In this document: positions 61,484 through 64,000 of the stretch, piece by piece
Position numbering within the stretch: the stretch's first letter is position 1
How the letters are laid out: each line of letters starts with the position of its first letter
NCBI RefSeq assembly: GCF_003671765.1
Contig: NZ_QPIB01000012.1
Coordinates: forward strand, 519,366-583,365
Source of the DNA: Xenophilus sp. E41
Lineage (GTDB): Bacteria > Pseudomonadota > Gammaproteobacteria > Burkholderiales > Burkholderiaceae_C
Reading direction: 5' to 3'
Length of the DNA stretch: 64,000 nucleotides
Notes under the pieces: model-generated
The model's database searches: none
What the model was told of the DNA's origin: nothing
Seen by the model: the letters and a program-made list of their open reading frames with translations, nothing else
Translations under genes and position numbers: made by a program

Positions 61484-62161
61484 CTACCAGCGCGCACCGA
61501 AGGCGCGGCGCAGGTCGTCGATGGCGGGGTCGGGCAGCGCCGTGGTGGCGCGGCCGGTGAGCAGGTGCAGGCGCGCGCTCTCCTCCAGCTCCTCGAGCAC
61601 GGCCATCGCCTGCTCGGGGGTGTCGTGCCACACCTTGGGGCCGAGGCGCGACAGCATCACGGCGCGGATCGGCGTGCCGCGTTCGCCATAGTGCGCGACG
61701 GCCTGCGCCACGGCCTCGGCGGCCTCGGGCGCGCCGGGGCGGTGGTAGGGGATCACCGGCACATGGCCGACCTTCATCACGAAGTAGGGCGTGATCGGGG
61801 GCAGCAGCTCGTGCGCGTCGCCGCCGTCCAGCGTGAGCGCGACGCAATGCGTGCTGTGCGTGTGGATCACGCAGGCGGTGCCGGCGTCGAAGCGGCGCGC
61901 GGCGTCGTAGATGCGCCGGTGCAGCGCGAGCGTCTTGCTGGCGGGGTCGCCACCGGTCTGCGTGCCCTGTGCATCGAGCCGGGCCAGACGCGCCGGGTCG
62001 AGCGTGCCGAGACACGCGTCGGTGGGAGTGATGAGGTAGCCATCGTCGAGCCGCACGCTGATGTTGCCCGCCGTGGCGTGCACATAGCCGCGCGCGAACA
62101 GGCTGGCGCCGACGCGGCAGATCGCCTCGCGCAACTGCGATTCGCCGCGCATGGCGCTCAT
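61484..62161 (-). CDS. otnC: 3-oxo-tetronate 4-phosphate decarboxylase (class II aldolase family)
   Basis: A 225-residue class II aldolase-fold protein. The zinc-site pattern GYVHATAGNISVR, IHTHSTHCVALTL (His ligands) and YHRPG is intact. In the known OtnK-OtnC pathway the phosphorylated 3-oxo-tetronate is decarboxylated to dihydroxyacetone phosphate. The ATG at 62161 overlaps the otnK stop (ATGA). It is co-transcribed with otnK and otnI. Confidence 0.93.
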   Translation of the reverse strand: MSAMRGESQLREAICRVGASLFARGYVHATAGNISVRLDDGYLITPTDACLGTLDPARLARLDAQGTQTGGDPASKTLALHRRIYDAARRFDAGTACVIHTHSTHCVALTLDGGDAHELLPPITPYFVMKVGHVPVIPYHRPGAPEAAEAVAQAVAHYGERGTPIRAVMLSRLGPKVWHDTPEQAMAVLEELEESARLHLLTGRATTALPDPAIDDLRRAFGARW

Positions 62162-63420
62162 GGCAGCACCTCGAAGGCGCGGCTGAAGAAGTCGCGGCCG
62201 CCGAAGTTGCCCGACTTGAGCGCGATGTGCAGGGGCACGCCATCGGCGAGCGCGTGGCACCAGGGCACGCCAGGGTCGATCTGCCCGCCGATCTGCAATT
62301 GCGTGATGCCCAGCGCCTGCACGCAGGCGCCCGACGTCTCGCCGCCGGCAACGACGAGCTGGCGTACGCCCGCGCCGGTCACCAGGCCACGCGCAATGGC
62401 CGCGAGCGTGCGCTCCATCAGCGCGCCGGCCTCGTGCGCGCCGAGCTGCGCCTGGACCGCACGCACCTGGGCCGGATCGGCGGTCGAATAGACGAGCACC
62501 GGCCCATGCGCGACGCGCGGCGCGGCCCAGGCCAACACCGCGTCGACAGCGGCCGCGTCGCGTGCGACCTGCAGGGGATCGAGCGCCATCGCCGCACCGC
62601 CCGCGCCGATGAAGGCCTGCACCTGGCCCTGCGTGGCGCCCGAGCAGCTGCCCGAGACGATCGCGCGCCAGCCGGCGGCCGGCGGAAGCGCTGCAGCCTT
62701 TGGCGAGGGCGCCAGCCCGAAGTTGGCGGGCAGCCCGATCGCCACGCCCGAGCCGGCCGTGACCAGCGACAGGTCGCGCAGCGCCGGGCCCAGGCGCAGC
62801 AGGTCGTCGTTGCTCACCGCATCGACGATGGCGATGCCCACGCCCTCGGCGCGCAGTGCGGCGATGCGCGCCGCGATGGCCTCGGTGCCGGCGGCCACGG
62901 CCCGGTGGTCGATGAGCCCCACGCGCCGGCGCGTCTGCGCCTGCAGCACACGCACGAGGTTGGCGTCGGTCATCGGCGTGAGCGGGTGGTCCTTCATGCC
63001 GCTGTCGGACAGCAGCAGGTCGCCCACGAAGAGGTGGCCCTTGAACACCGTGCGCTGGTTGTCGGGGAAGGCCGGCGTGGCGATGGTGAAGTCGCAGCCC
63101 AGCGCGTCCATCAGCGCGTCGGTCACCGGGCCGATGTTGCCGGCGGGCGTGCTGTCGAAGGTGGAGCAGTACTTGAAGTAGATCTGCACCGCGCCTTGCG
63201 CCTGCAGCCAGCGCAGCGCGGCGAGCGATTGCGCCACGGCGTCGGCCGCGGGAACGGTGCGCGACTTGAGGGCGACGACGACGGCATCGACATGCGCATC
63301 GAGCGGGCCGTCGGGCACGCCGATGGTCTGCACGACGCGCATGCCGGCGCGCACGAGGTTGTTGGCAAGGTCGGTGGCGCCGGTGAAGTCGTCGGCGATG
63401 CAGCCCAGGGCGATCGGCAT
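62158..63420 (-). CDS. otnK: 3-oxo-tetronate kinase (DUF1537 family)
   Basis: A 420-residue sugar-acid kinase of the OtnK group. The N-terminal domain starts LGCIADDFTGATDLANNLVR, the family hallmark, and the C-terminal ATP-binding region has VVAGGETSGACVQALGI and LKSGNFGGRDFF. It phosphorylates C4 acid sugars such as oxidised threonate or erythronate. It leads the otnK-otnC-otnI operon. No dehydrogenase (ltnD-like) or transporter of this pathway is present in the window. Confidence 0.94.
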   Translation of the reverse strand: MPIALGCIADDFTGATDLANNLVRAGMRVVQTIGVPDGPLDAHVDAVVVALKSRTVPAADAVAQSLAALRWLQAQGAVQIYFKYCSTFDSTPAGNIGPVTDALMDALGCDFTIATPAFPDNQRTVFKGHLFVGDLLLSDSGMKDHPLTPMTDANLVRVLQAQTRRRVGLIDHRAVAAGTEAIAARIAALRAEGVGIAIVDAVSNDDLLRLGPALRDLSLVTAGSGVAIGLPANFGLAPSPKAAALPPAAGWRAIVSGSCSGATQGQVQAFIGAGGAAMALDPLQVARDAAAVDAVLAWAAPRVAHGPVLVYSTADPAQVRAVQAQLGAHEAGALMERTLAAIARGLVTGAGVRQLVVAGGETSGACVQALGITQLQIGGQIDPGVPWCHALADGVPLHIALKSGNFGGRDFFSRAFEVLP

Positions 63421-63432
63421 GGGAAATGGATT

Positions 63433-63496
63433 GCTACTGAATTGATGGCTGCTCGCGCCCGCGTGCCGGGCGCTGCGGGCCTGTTTGGCTTGAAAG
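63433..63496 (+). repeat. intergenic repeat family A
   Basis: gctactgaattgatggct is followed by gctcgcgcccgcgtgccggg, cgctgcgggcctg and the full tail tttggcttgaaagc. It lies upstream of otnK and downstream of metW and is the best preserved tail of the family in the window. Confidence 0.8.
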
Positions 63497-63581
63497 CCGG
63501 GCCCGGTGCAGCGGAGGCATCGAGGCTAGCCCAGATTGCGCGACCGGGCCACCGGGATGGCCCGCCCGCGCGCCGCAGCCC

Positions 63582-64000
63582 TCAGGAGGCCCGCTCGAAC
63601 TTGAAGACCGCCGTGCTCGCGCGCGCGTTGGGTAGCCAGCGCACCACGCGGCCGTCCTGCAGGCCGAAGGCGTCGAGGATGCGCAGCCGGTTGCGCTGTG
63701 CGAGCACCTCGAAGTCCTTGAAGGTGCCGACGCGGATGTTGGGCGTGTCGTACCACTGGTAGGGCAGGCGCCGCGTGACCGGCATGCGCCCGCGCGCGAT
63801 GCTCACGCGGTTGGGCCAGTGCGCGAAATTGGGAAACGCGACGATGCCGATGCGCCCGACGCGCGCCGTCTCGCGCAGCATGACCTCGGCATTGCGCAGG
63901 TGCTGCAGCGTGTCGATCTGCAGCACGACGTCGAAGCTCGCGTCCTCGAACATCGACAGGCCTTCGTCGAGGTTGAGCTGGATCACGTCGACGCCGCGCC
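63582..64000 (-). CDS. metW: MetW methyltransferase-fold protein, 5' truncated by window end
   Basis: The frame is open to the last base of the window; about 139 C-terminal residues are visible of about 195. VIQLNLDEGLSMFEDASFDV, LQIDTLQHLRNAEVMLRE, PNFAHWPNRVSIARGRMPVT and PYQWYDTPNIRVGTFKDFE match MetW, which works with the homoserine acetyltransferase MetX in methionine synthesis. metX would be expected just beyond the window edge, upstream on the same strand. Confidence 0.92.
   Translation of the reverse strand, partial: RGVDVIQLNLDEGLSMFEDASFDVVLQIDTLQHLRNAEVMLRETARVGRIGIVAFPNFAHWPNRVSIARGRMPVTRRLPYQWYDTPNIRVGTFKDFEVLAQRNRLRILDAFGLQDGRVVRWLPNARASTAVFKFERAS

Noticed and set aside
60191-62491. 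2.3-kb plus-strand open frame opposite otnI, otnC and otnK
   Set aside because: It is antisense to three conserved enzymes and biased to Arg/Ala/Gly; there is no ribosome-binding site or homology.

Overview
The window is a GC-rich chromosomal segment from a betaproteobacterium, most probably the family Comamonadaceae (order Burkholderiales). The evidence is the gene content: two tripartite-tricarboxylate (Bug) binding proteins linked to catabolic genes, an lptD-surA-rsmA block divergent from amgK, a bifunctional malic enzyme, and a family of about 60-bp intergenic repeats built as gctat..atagc, a GC-rich hairpin, then ggcc and gcttgaa. I do not assign a genus. Both window edges cut genes: a TRAP transporter permease at the left and metW at the right. 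No rRNA, tRNA, CRISPR array, transposase or phage gene was seen.

Layout. Positions 1-3028 hold a TRAP permease, a DUF2848 protein and an amidase in one operon. Positions 3265-5100 hold a divergent AraC-type regulator and short-chain dehydrogenase, followed by a small XRE-type protein. Positions 5615-10712 form a minus-strand catabolic operon: Hyi-like isomerase, Rieske oxygenase, Bug binding protein, fumarylacetoacetase-fold hydrolase and VanB-type reductase, with a divergent LysR regulator. Positions 11841-17686 are mixed: two paralogous stand-alone receivers, pirin, a MerR regulator with a textbook 19-bp-spacer promoter, a GAF protein, an Nramp transporter, an alkyladenine glycosylase and a 25-residue membrane peptide. 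Positions 17968-22533 hold a tkt-gap operon divergent from speD-murU.

Positions 22563-28156 contain two near-duplicate, apparently undescribed propeller-like lipoproteins flanking pepP. Positions 28260-33601 hold ridA-dadA, a LysR regulator and a Bug-amidase operon. The same CGTTGC-N7-GCAACG site lies in both relevant intergenic regions. Positions 33614-39866 are the most interesting block: an apparent operon of SPFH-SHOCT protein, DUF4178 zinc-ribbon membrane protein, DUF350 membrane protein, a 7-TM aminopropyltransferase (SpeE-like) and a Tat-exported FAD amine-oxidase lipoprotein. It reads as an envelope-located polyamine module. Positions 40094-43493 hold maeB and a secreted RNase Sa-like ribonuclease with its barstar inhibitor.

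Positions 43777-50854 hold rsmA, surA and lptD, divergent from amgK-rsmE. amgK carries a repeat-derived in-frame insertion. The rest of the window has a LysR regulator, two M20 peptidases, a DUF937 protein, a cupin/JmjC-like protein, a DUF72 protein, a bactofilin, a YigZ protein, a voltage-gated-type K+ channel with a zinc-ribbon tail, an otnK-otnC-otnI four-carbon acid-sugar operon and metW. speD and speE together complete spermidine synthesis, and murU and amgK are two steps of the same peptidoglycan recycling route, although each pair is split across the window.
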